Source: Thermofilum sp. (GTDB lineage Archaea; Thermoproteota; Thermoprotei; Thermofilales; Thermofilaceae). From it: a DNA stretch of 5,849 nucleotides. Shown piece by piece: positions 1-5,849 of the stretch. Position 1 is the stretch's first letter. Every line of letters starts with the position of its first letter. The notes beneath the pieces are model-generated. The model made no database searches, was not told where the DNA came from, and saw only the letters and a list, made by a program, of their open reading frames with translations. Location: contig JAJHRM010000170.1 of assembly GCA_020832965.1 (NCBI GenBank), forward strand, positions 1 to 5,849, given 5' to 3'. A program made the position numbers and the translations under genes.

Positions 1-2
1 CG

Positions 3-476
3 GTAAAACAGTTCGTTGTGGGAAACGTACTCGCGCTGCTCTTCAAAAAATTCACAGCTTACCGAGTTAAGGGCGAAAACAGGCTCCTCCTCTTCGTGAT
101 AGAGGAGGCGCAAAACTACGCGCCGAACACCCTAGTTTACCCTGTAGGCTTCAGCGTGGCAAAGAAGATCCTAGCCTCCGTCGCAACCCAGGGGAGAAAG
201 TTCGGCTTATGCCTAGGCCTCGTAACCCAAAGACCGAGCTATGTCGACCCGATAGTAATGTCCATGATGAACACCTTCATCATCCACAGGGTGGCACCCG
301 GCGACGTGAGATTCGTCTCCACCGTGACGGGAGGTCTACCTAGGTACATCGAACGCAGGTTAACCTACATGGAACCCGGTCTCGCCGTCCTAACAGGCCA
401 GATGAACGTATTCCCCTACCCCGTATTTGTGAAAATCGATCGCAGAGTAAGCCATAAATATAGTAGTTTAGCATAA
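3..476 (+). CDS. HerA-like DNA translocase ATPase, C-terminal part (5' end outside the window)
   Basis: The frame is open to the left edge, so this is the C-terminal end of a longer gene. Numbering from the GTG at base 18, residues 23-30 read LLLFVIEE, a Walker B strand followed by the tandem acidic residues typical of HerA/FtsK/VirB4 ATPases, continuing into AQNYAP. Residues 57-75 hold the HerA-type block QGRKFGL...LVTQRPSYVDP, where the basic pair before FGL is a plausible arginine-finger position and TQRPS is the sensor-1-like strand. The tail (residues 118-139, MEPGLAVLTGQ then VFPYPVFVKI) matches the closing beta strands of the HerA RecA-like domain. HerA proteins form hexamers that pump double-stranded DNA, in archaeal end resection with the nuclease NurA and Mre11-Rad50, or in defence and mobile-element contexts. 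The Walker A half and any N-terminal barrel domain are not visible. No NurA gene lies downstream, so the subfamily cannot be assigned. The family call is firm, the specific role open. Confidence 0.88.
   Translation, partial: VKQFVVGNVLALLFKKFTAYRVKGENRLLLFVIEEAQNYAPNTLVYPVGFSVAKKILASVATQGRKFGLCLGLVTQRPSYVDPIVMSMMNTFIIHRVAPGDVRFVSTVTGGLPRYIERRLTYMEPGLAVLTGQMNVFPYPVFVKIDRRVSHKYSSLA
454..462 (+). promoter_or_regulatory. Candidate TATA box for the AAA+ ATPase gene
   Basis: The run ATAAATATA lies inside the last codons of the HerA gene. Archaeal TATA boxes are centred about 26-27 bases before the transcription start, which would place the start near base 485 and give a leader of under ten bases before the GTG at 493. 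That fits the absence of a Shine-Dalgarno match just upstream of this GTG. It implies that the AT-rich genes can be transcribed independently of HerA. A second AT-rich run at 472-480 is a weaker alternative because its implied start would fall inside the coding region. AT-rich runs are common, so this is only moderately supported. Confidence 0.4.
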
Positions 477-492
477 ATTAAAGGGCCCTACA

Positions 493-3400
493 GTGCAGGC
501 TACAAACATTGTACCGCTCGATCAGGAGCCCGAATATCTGGACGAGGCCAGTGAAAGGATACCTCTTGAGCAATTGGAAAAACTTGTCATGGAATGGAGC
601 CCCCGCAGATCTGAAAGGGTAAAAAACACGTTTCAGCAATGGCTCGAAGAAGCTAAAAAATCTTCAAAAAATGGAGCGAGCAGAATTTTCATCCTTAGCG
701 GCGAATGGGGTTCCGGGAAAACTACTTTTGCAAGTACTATCTTTCCTAAAATTATAGAGCAGAAGGGATTATTATGGAAAAACATTACATTTGAAAATTT
801 AATAGAAAATGTCAAAAATTTATGCAAGAATGACGAAAAATTAGATCCTATTGAAGCATTCGATAGAGTTTTTACAGCTTATGTTAACGAGAAGAATGCT
901 GATTACGATAAACCTTTGATACTATTAGTAGATGAAGTGGAAGGCATCATAGGACTGGACAACGAATACCCAATACGGGGGGTAAAGCTCAGCAATGCTT
1001 TCATAGAGGTTCTTAGACGATTTCTAAGCGGAAAGGAAGCATATTTTGGAAGAGACATAAAAGGAAGAATGCACTTAGTTTTATTCATGACCCCCTTCGC
1101 CCTGAATTTTATTAATGAAAAACTTGCCAGTATAGGCTTTAGTGGATGGTTATGGAGAAGGGAAGATCTTTGCGACATTTATCCTTTTAATAAAATCGAA
1201 TTCGTTGAATATGCTAAAAATCTGATAAAATATGTGATGCATGGAAAGGATCCCAATGAAATAATTGACGATTACAGAGTTTTCGAACTATTATACATGA
1301 TCACACATGGCAATGCTGGGTTATTAGTGAAAATACTTAGAGAACTTATTATGATGTCATTCAAAAAATGTAGCGAAGAAAACACTATGCGATGTATATA
1401 TAGAATAGACATTGATATGCTTTCAAAATTTTTTGAAGAATATTCTATAAAAATACCATCGCAAGGTTTTATGGATATCGCGAATCCAATAAATTTGGAT
1501 TTAGTTAGACGTATATTTAATAGTAGCATTGTTAAGAATCATCCAAAAATAAGCGAATTACTAAAGAAAATATTTTTTACATCTTCAATTATTTTTGAAG
1601 ATGAACTCGATGAAATTTCAAAAATTGTCCTCACCAATTTCCAAGTAGATCCTAGTATGGGAATTAAAAGTTTCAAATTTTACAGAGTGTATAAATTAGG
1701 TTCGAGGAACTCGTTAGAGGAATTTTTAGATAACCTAACCAAAAAGCTAAAAGAAGTAAATAATGATGTTTCCGAAGAGGAATTGAAGATTTGCGCAAGT
1801 ATGCTCCTATGCTTAACGAAAGATGGCGATTTTAGAATAGCAATCCCAGTAACGCTAGAAGGGAATATAGATAGAGAAGAGCTTAGTTACATTATGTCAT
1901 CTTACAAATACGTTATTCTGCCGGATGATATAGAAGATTTCCTTAACAGTAATTTAGACCGTCGTAGTTTCGCGAATAGTATTGGGTTATCTTCTTTAAC
2001 GAAAGCAATGCTTTACCCTGTATATTCTCCAATGATCATTCCGTTTATCGTAGATTCCAAAACAACGGTAGAGATCTACTCCTTTATCAGACGCTTACTG
2101 TTGAGCGATGTCAAAGCCTTCGAGCACCATGCGCGTATGGCTGTCCTAGATATGCTCGAGAAGAGAGGATATGTGGAGGAAAGATCAAGCGGAAAGGCGT
2201 ATACTATCCCTTCTCTGAAGAAGTACGAGAACTCTATTCTGGGCGTTGCAGTTATTGTAGGCTCTCAGCAAATTGAAGGTTTAGAGAAACTAGAAGATAA
2301 AGATAACGCATGCATATTGGTTATTAGTCCTCATGAGTTAAAAATGCAAAGCAATCGGTGGAATACCTTCTTTGTTCAGATGTCCCTTCAGGATATTGAA
2401 TTACTTGCTGCTCGTAATATCGCCGAACAATTGAAGCGTAGCAACTACATAGTCATGCAAAAGCTAAATGACTTTTACATTACATTATTTAATAAATATG
2501 GTTTCCAGAAAATTTTCGAGGAATGGGCATCCAAAGCAACAAACTTAGGAATACTTATCCGTGAAAGAATAGGAATCGAAAGCCATAGAAAAGTAATAGA
2601 ATCTAAGAGAAAACCACACCTAGTATTTTTGGATTACTACAAAGCCTTACTAGTAGGGGGTATGGAGTGCGAGAGAGATGAGCTTGAAGAGCTTTTGTTT
2701 TACCTATATCGAGTGAGGCCTTTCGAGGGGCTAATCGAAGGTCTAAGCGGCTTCTCGCTGCCGGATATCGAGCCTGATAATCCAATTAAAGACTCGGACC
2801 ATAAAGTACTACGTGAGAGAATCGGCGAGATGGTGAATAATGCGCTTGAGTTAGCAAAAAGCATTGGAGCAGCAGAGTACGATGAGGAAACTCGCACTAT
2901 ACGTCTGAAGCTGTTGCCTGCCGAGAAAAGAATTATAGAATTGTTAGAGAAAAGCGATACTGATATGAATATTATTAATAATTTAGAAAAATACTTTGTA
3001 TTCGAAAGAAGCGACGACCAAAGTAGTGAAATGAGCAAGAGAATATTCTATGATTTTATACTGAAGTTGCTAGAAAATAGAGGATTAATAATATGTAAAA
3101 AGAGGGGGAAGACCGAAGAATATATAAAATTGGTGCGATTAAGCGATAAAGAAATAAATGATTTAGTGCTTCAAATAGAGGTTGATAGAAATAAAATTAA
3201 AGAATTTCTCGAATTACAAGAAATCGACCTAAACTCCTCAATTTGTCACATACTTCTATCAAAACAGAAAGGCTCTAAAATTATCTTCCTTGGCGACATC
3301 GATACTATAATTCAAAAATATATTGATAAATTAGAAATTACAAGGGATCCAGCCATATACGATCTCCTCGTAGATCTGAGAGATTATTTAAATGAAGTAT

Positions 3401-4272
3401 TCGAGAAGTACATTAAAAAAGCTACAATTGAAATTAGTAAGATTATAAATGAGGTATCTCAGTATCAGAAATTTTTCAGTAAGCAAATTGATGAAAAAAT
3501 CGATTCGCTAAAAGGGATCTTCCCTCCAGAAATATTTGATAAAATCAGCAAAAATATCCAGATTGACAAAGAAAGATATATACGAAACTTCGACGAAGTA
3601 CTAAAGAGCATGAGTACCTATCTTAGCATATCTAGAGGTGAGTTAATTAAAGAAATATCGAATTTCGAGATTGATATTAGACGCAATTTCGTCGCCTGGG
3701 CTCCAGCTGTGAAGGGGAAAGCGCAGAAAGAGGAGTTGACACCACAACATTACTACAATTACATCTTATTCAGGATGCGCAATTTATATCATGAAAAGTT
3801 CTTAAAACATAAAATTGATGCCGACAAGTTATTAAATGAATTCTATGAAAAAATTGAAAAAATTAAAGGAATTATTCATGAATACAAGCTAACTAGTGAT
3901 ATAGTTCATAAAATTGTCAAAGAAAAATACTTGCAACAATATAGGGGAAAAGAATTTTCCGGTGATATTCTAGAAATTATCGAGTTCCTAAAGAATCTCG
4001 CAGAAGAATTAAAGAGTAAAGGTGAAATTATAAAGCAAAGAGAAGAGTTAAAGAAGACTATATTAACGAAAAAAGAATCTATAATGAAACTTAATGATTA
4101 TATAATGGAAAAATATGAAGAAATTGTAAAAACTATTGATGAGCTTAAGATGGCTTGTGATGCTCTAAATGAAATGGGGATTAGCATATCTAGAATTGAA
4201 AAAATAAGAGAACATATTTACCAAATCGAGAGAAAATTAGAACAGCTAGAAAAAGGAGAGATAGGGGGATAA
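493..4272 (+). CDS. Large ORC/Cdc6-like AAA+ ATPase with winged-helix segments and a long coiled-coil C-terminal half
   Basis: This 1259-residue protein is not one I can match to a named family. Residues 64-77 carry a beta strand and P-loop, GEWGSGKT (K76, T77). Residues 142-150 are a Walker B strand, LILLVDEVE (D147, E148). Residues 194-201 (HLVLFMTP) sit where sensor 1 belongs, R222/R223 are possible arginine-finger residues, and GNAGLLVKILREL (273-285) resembles the sensor-2 helix. This order fits the ORC/Cdc6/STAND side of the AAA+ class. Residues about 545-572 and 811-882 look like winged helices (helix, ...LEKRGYV or ...LENRGLI, then a charged wing). Residues 583-645 look like an alternating strand/helix domain. 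From about 890 onward the chain is Lys/Glu/Ile-rich and mostly helical, with coiled coil strongest at about 1165-1255. There is no signal peptide or membrane segment, so it should be cytoplasmic. The GTG at 493 is the only start before ATG 589 apart from a TTG at 574, and a stop lies upstream in frame at 469. G+C falls from about 50% to 30% just after the P-loop. An ATP-driven DNA-acting role is inferred. Confidence 0.85.
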   Translation: MQATNIVPLDQEPEYLDEASERIPLEQLEKLVMEWSPRRSERVKNTFQQWLEEAKKSSKNGASRIFILSGEWGSGKTTFASTIFPKIIEQKGLLWKNITFENLIENVKNLCKNDEKLDPIEAFDRVFTAYVNEKNADYDKPLILLVDEVEGIIGLDNEYPIRGVKLSNAFIEVLRRFLSGKEAYFGRDIKGRMHLVLFMTPFALNFINEKLASIGFSGWLWRREDLCDIYPFNKIEFVEYAKNLIKYVMHGKDPNEIIDDYRVFELLYMITHGNAGLLVKILRELIMMSFKKCSEENTMRCIYRIDIDMLSKFFEEYSIKIPSQGFMDIANPINLDLVRRIFNSSIVKNHPKISELLKKIFFTSSIIFEDELDEISKIVLTNFQVDPSMGIKSFKFYRVYKLGSRNSLEEFLDNLTKKLKEVNNDVSEEELKICASMLLCLTKDGDFRIAIPVTLEGNIDREELSYIMSSYKYVILPDDIEDFLNSNLDRRSFANSIGLSSLTKAMLYPVYSPMIIPFIVDSKTTVEIYSFIRRLLLSDVKAFEHHARMAVLDMLEKRGYVEERSSGKAYTIPSLKKYENSILGVAVIVGSQQIEGLEKLEDKDNACILVISPHELKMQSNRWNTFFVQMSLQDIELLAARNIAEQLKRSNYIVMQKLNDFYITLFNKYGFQKIFEEWASKATNLGILIRERIGIESHRKVIESKRKPHLVFLDYYKALLVGGMECERDELEELLFYLYRVRPFEGLIEGLSGFSLPDIEPDNPIKDSDHKVLRERIGEMVNNALELAKSIGAAEYDEETRTIRLKLLPAEKRIIELLEKSDTDMNIINNLEKYFVFERSDDQSSEMSKRIFYDFILKLLENRGLIICKKRGKTEEYIKLVRLSDKEINDLVLQIEVDRNKIKEFLELQEIDLNSSICHILLSKQKGSKIIFLGDIDTIIQKYIDKLEITRDPAIYDLLVDLRDYLNEVFEKYIKKATIEISKIINEVSQYQKFFSKQIDEKIDSLKGIFPPEIFDKISKNIQIDKERYIRNFDEVLKSMSTYLSISRGELIKEISNFEIDIRRNFVAWAPAVKGKAQKEELTPQHYYNYILFRMRNLYHEKFLKHKIDADKLLNEFYEKIEKIKGIIHEYKLTSDIVHKIVKEKYLQQYRGKEFSGDILEIIEFLKNLAEELKSKGEIIKQREELKKTILTKKESIMKLNDYIMEKYEEIVKTIDELKMACDALNEMGISISRIEKIREHIYQIERKLEQLEKGEIGG
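4254..4269 (+). promoter_or_regulatory. Ribosome binding site for the TTG-started coiled-coil gene
   Basis: The end of the ATPase gene contains AGGAG followed by GGGGGA, ending about six bases before the TTG at 4275. Both resemble the archaeal Shine-Dalgarno core (GGAGGTGA). With only two bases between the ATPase stop and this TTG, the site supports translational coupling and supports TTG rather than a later ATG as the start. Confidence 0.6.
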
Positions 4273-4274
4273 CA

Positions 4275-4895
4275 TTGGCAGAAAGATTGAAATATTTAGA
4301 TACCACATTATCTGCGCTTGACGAAAGTTTTCTAGAAAAATTAAAAGAAGAAGAAATGATCGATCTAATTAGTAAGTTAAACAATATTGAAAGTATATTA
4401 AAGAATGATAGTTATAATTTAACTCAAATGCTTAAAGAAATAAAATCTATCAAAGATGAGTTGACTAATATTATAAATGAATTCATAAATAGAGTTCAAA
4501 GACAAAATATTGAGTTTAAAAAAATATTAGCAGAGCTCGGAGCTAATTCATTTACTATAGAATCATTTATCGAAAACGAGAATAAAATGAATAATTTGAT
4601 TAAGGAAATAAAAGAAATATTAAGTGAAGATAAACTTCTCTCAGCTATCTCTAAATTGAAAGAACTTTGCGATATAGAGAAACAGGTAAAGAAGCTTGTG
4701 TACGAAAAGTTTGGCGAAAAATACTTTATTATATACGAAAGAATTACAAAATACCTAAATGAACGAAACGAACCTTTACGCTTCTTTGAAGTATATGAAA
4801 AAATACTTAAAGATATAAATATAAACGATGCAATAGATGCACTACTTAAATTGGATAAAATCGGAATTATAAAAATTACAATTAGCATATCTTAA
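4275..4895 (+). CDS. Coiled-coil protein with C-terminal winged-helix-like segment, partner of the AAA+ ATPase
   Basis: This 206-residue protein starts at TTG, two bases after the ATPase stop and behind a clear ribosome site. The next in-frame ATG encodes residue 28, which would discard helical sequence continuous with the rest. I do not recognise the family. Residues 1-140 are almost entirely helical and rich in Lys, Glu, Ile and Asn, with hydrophobic spacing that fits at least two coiled-coil segments (about 15-75 and 95-140). Residues about 145-206 change character: YFIIYERITKYL, then EVYEKILKDI, then INDAIDALLKLDKIGIIKITI, a helix-helix-helix-strand order ending in a beta hairpin as in winged-helix domains. 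There is no catalytic motif, signal peptide or membrane helix. Its AT-rich composition and tight linkage match the ATPase gene, so the two probably form a complex. A role as adaptor or DNA-binding subunit, loosely comparable in architecture to winged-helix accessory subunits of SMC-like complexes, is inference only. Confidence 0.82.
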   Translation: MAERLKYLDTTLSALDESFLEKLKEEEMIDLISKLNNIESILKNDSYNLTQMLKEIKSIKDELTNIINEFINRVQRQNIEFKKILAELGANSFTIESFIENENKMNNLIKEIKEILSEDKLLSAISKLKELCDIEKQVKKLVYEKFGEKYFIIYERITKYLNERNEPLRFFEVYEKILKDININDAIDALLKLDKIGIIKITISIS

Positions 4896-4909
4896 TTTTG
4901 TTTAGTTTG
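4896..4909 (+). terminator. T-rich archaeal-type terminator after the coiled-coil gene
   Basis: Directly after the TAA stop the sequence reads TTTTG, TTTAG and TTTG, ten T residues in fourteen bases, just before composition switches to G+C-rich. Archaeal RNA polymerase often stops at such T-rich stretches without a hairpin. The position fits the end of the two-gene unit, which faces the convergent gene to the right. Confidence 0.45.
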
Positions 4910-4946
4910 CGCGTCGAGCTTTGCGTATTGACACATGCACGCATAG

Positions 4947-4980
4947 AGAGCCGACCCTAGTGTGCGCCAAAGCTGGCTCT
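4947..4980. repeat. Short inverted repeat in the convergent intergenic region
   Basis: AGAGCC at 4947-4952 is mirrored by GGCTCT at 4975-4980 across a 22-base spacer. A neighbouring smaller pair, TGCGT at 4922-4926 and ACGCA at 4939-4943, lies just to the left. Both lie where composition changes between the AT-rich genes and the G+C-rich gene. They could be a weak operator, an end-of-transcript structure or the remains of a junction. The arms are short enough to arise by chance. Confidence 0.25.
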
Positions 4981-5081
4981 TAAGGCGAATTTCTCCTGTA
5001 CAACTCCCCGCGAGACTCCGTGACGAACTGGTTTTTCGGGCTAGGGTTACGCCCGTTACAGTAAACCGCGAAGTAATCACC
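4980..5081 (-). pseudogene. 33-codon minus-strand reading frame without a start, possible frameshifted tail of the upstream gene
   Basis: Just past the stop of the G+C-rich minus-strand gene, another frame reads GDYFAVYCNGRNPSPKNQ, followed by FVTESRGELYRRNSP, then TAA at 4982-4980. Unlike the Arg/Gly-rich chance frames around it, this stretch has a balanced, protein-like composition, and about two thirds of its codons end in G or C. No ATG, GTG or TTG precedes it closely in frame. A one- or two-base slip near 5090 would fuse it to the C-terminus of the upstream 223-residue protein, which would then be about 260 residues long. It may be a genuine tail cut off by a frameshift, a remnant of a separate gene, or chance. 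No recognised family. Confidence 0.25.
5037..5055. repeat. Small hairpin-forming inverted repeat
   Basis: CGGGC (5037-5041) and GCCCG (5051-5055) can pair around a nine-base loop. TTTTT lies immediately to the left on the plus strand. On the minus strand, where the upstream gene is being transcribed, the hairpin is followed by A residues, not T, so it does not form a classical terminator for that gene. Confidence 0.2.
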
Positions 5082-5089
5082 GGCGAGCG

Positions 5090-5761
5090 CTACGCGCCCG
5101 CGAGCCTCCTCAGGGTCTCCAGCAGCTCTTTGAGCGCCGCGTCCGCCTCGGGGGACCAGCGGTCGCTCTCGGCGAGCTCCACCCTCGCGCCGAGCTGGGC
5201 GCTGAGGAGCGCGAGGTACCCCTTCACGCTGCAGATGCCCTCCCTCGCCAGCCTCTCCTCCAACCGCCTCCTCGCCTCGGGCTCGAGCCACACCGCCACC
5301 CTGCGCCCCTCCCTCCACGCCCTGACGCCGCTCTCGGGGTCCTCCGCCTCGCCGGCGAGCAGGGCAGGGGCTCTCCCCCTCCAGAGGTTCCGCTCGGCCC
5401 ACCGCAGCGCCTCGACCGCCTCGCGCCACCGCTGGAGGACCGCTTCGAGCCTCTCCGCCGCCCTCCTCGCCCGCTCCGCGAGCTCGACGGTTTCCTCGTC
5501 CACGCTCGTTGGCGCGAAGCGCAGGGCGCCCGCTTCGAGGGAGACCTTGCCGCGGGGCCCGCTCAGCTCGAACTTGGTCCGCTCGAGCCGGGTCCACCAC
5601 CCCACCGTGGAGATGTGGACGCTCGGCGCCTCCGCCGTGTACTCGAGCTTGAAGAACCTCTTCTCCAGCGATCGAGGCTCCATGCCCTCCATCCACACCC
5701 ATTGGGGCCTCATAGCGCGCGCGTCGCCGGGAGCAGCGCTCGCGTACTTTAGCTCGAGCAC
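5090..5761 (-). CDS. G+C-rich hypothetical protein, helical, with possible ribbon-helix-helix-like segment
   Basis: This is a 223-residue protein I do not recognise. Coding is well supported: in this frame almost every codon in the middle of the gene ends in G or C. Residues 33-83 look like beta strands (KRFFKLEYTAEAPSVHIST, then KFELSGPRGKVSLEAGALRF). Residues 87-128 form a long amphipathic helix with WREAVEALRWAERNLW. Residues 153-192 read as a strand (RRVAVWLEP) followed by two helices (EARRRLEERLARE and SVKGYLALLSAQ), the order of a ribbon-helix-helix DNA-binding domain, though this is only a resemblance. There is no membrane or signal segment. The start is uncertain: GTG 5761 has a TATA-like run about 34 bases upstream. 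ATG 5713 and ATG 5683 are alternatives, the last with GGAGG four bases before it. The frame is open to the right edge, but that upstream part reads as unlikely protein. The gene converges on the AT-rich unit and differs sharply from it in composition. Confidence 0.72.
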   Translation of the reverse strand: MLELKYASAAPGDARAMRPQWVWMEGMEPRSLEKRFFKLEYTAEAPSVHISTVGWWTRLERTKFELSGPRGKVSLEAGALRFAPTSVDEETVELAERARRAAERLEAVLQRWREAVEALRWAERNLWRGRAPALLAGEAEDPESGVRAWREGRRVAVWLEPEARRRLEERLAREGICSVKGYLALLSAQLGARVELAESDRWSPEADAALKELLETLRRLAGA

Positions 5762-5791
5762 GCGGGGGCAAGGCGTATTTGGGGCTCGGAG

Positions 5792-5799
5792 CTTTTTAG
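5792..5799 (-). promoter_or_regulatory. Candidate TATA box for the G+C-rich minus-strand gene
   Basis: On the minus strand the run CTAAAAAG stands out in very G+C-rich surroundings. Its centre is about 34 bases before the GTG at 5761, which would put transcription start near 5768 and give an almost leaderless message. This favours the GTG start over the internal ATGs. The match to a full archaeal TATA box is partial. Confidence 0.35.
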
Positions 5800-5849
5800 G
5801 CGAGGCGCTTGCCGGACTGGGTTCACGGGCTGCGGAGCAGCGGGGAGAG

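Noticed and set aside
493..4272. Assignment of the large ATPase as BrxC/PglY of BREX.
   Set aside because: Size and an N-terminal P-loop are similar, but the N-terminal motifs do not follow the pattern I know for BrxC, and no other BREX gene is visible in the window. Kept only as an analogy.
633..4888. Several minus-strand frames of 60-130 codons inside the two AT-rich genes.
   Set aside because: They are antisense frames of long, well-supported genes, with Ser/Ile/Leu/Phe-rich content expected from reversing Lys/Glu-rich coding sequence, and lack ribosome sites.
3623..4892. A 14-base direct repeat (TTAGCATATCTAGA at 3623-3636 and 4181-4194), with its first 11 bases again at 4882-4892.
   Set aside because: All copies lie in coding sequence and encode SISR-like or ISIS-like residues in AT-rich helical proteins. 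Irregular spacing and low complexity make chance or codon reuse the simplest explanation.
4892..5080. A 62-codon minus-strand frame in the intergenic region.
   Set aside because: Ser/Thr/Arg-rich with no structure or ribosome site, overlaps the more protein-like frame, and runs into the end of the plus-strand gene.
4920..5090. Possible tRNA or small structured RNA in the G+C-rich intergenic stretch.
   Set aside because: I looked on both strands for the T-arm (GGTTCRANYCC) and a matching acceptor stem and found none. The visible inverted repeats are only 5-6 bp.
4980..5771. A 263-codon minus-strand frame overlapping the 223-residue gene.
   Set aside because: Most of it is Arg/Gly/Ala-rich sequence typical of an alternate frame of a very G+C-rich gene. 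Only its last 33 codons look protein-like, and those are reported separately.
5763..5849. A short open plus-strand frame running off the right edge.
   Set aside because: No start codon with a ribosome site, only about 29 codons, and it overlaps the likely promoter of the minus-strand gene.

Overview
The window looks like DNA from a hyperthermophilic archaeon, most likely a thermoproteote (crenarchaeote). The reasons are a HerA-family ATPase, GTG and TTG starts, AGA/AGG arginine and ATA isoleucine codons in the AT-rich genes, Lys/Glu/Ile-rich proteins, and AT-rich TATA-like boxes just upstream of starts that lack a Shine-Dalgarno sequence. No genus can be named from the sequence alone.

Layout, left to right. 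(1) Bases 1-476 hold the C-terminal part of a HerA-like (VirB4/FtsK-class) hexameric DNA translocase, cut by the window edge, at about 45-53% G+C in the stretches I counted. (2) Bases 493-4272 encode a 1259-residue protein with an N-terminal ORC/Cdc6-like AAA+ module (P-loop, DE-type Walker B, GN-L sensor-2-like region), a long middle part with two candidate winged-helix segments, and an extended helical, coiled-coil-rich C-terminal half. (3) Two bases later, behind a purine-rich ribosome site, a TTG-started 206-residue gene encodes a helical coiled-coil protein with a C-terminal winged-helix-like segment. Genes 2 and 3 are very AT-rich (about 27-35% G+C over most of their length) and form one transcription unit ending in a T-rich stretch. 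(4) Bases 4896-5089 are a mixed intergenic stretch with small inverted repeats and a 33-codon minus-strand frame that looks unlike a chance frame. (5) On the minus strand, 5761-5090 is an extremely G+C-rich gene (about 77% in one counted row, with nearly every third codon position G or C) for a 223-residue protein with a helical middle and a possible ribbon-helix-helix-like segment. It converges on gene 3.

Reading: the AAA+ gene and the coiled-coil gene look like a two-component ATP-driven DNA-acting module in an accessory region. The large protein would be the motor or switch, and the small one a dedicated partner with its own DNA- or protein-binding winged helix. HerA lies immediately upstream in the same direction, but its different base composition and a TATA-like box inside its tail leave open whether it belongs to the same system. 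I do not recognise the large ATPase as a named defence, replication or segregation protein. The role of the module, and its possible status as an undescribed system, are inference. I found no tRNA, rRNA, CRISPR array, transposase or integrase.
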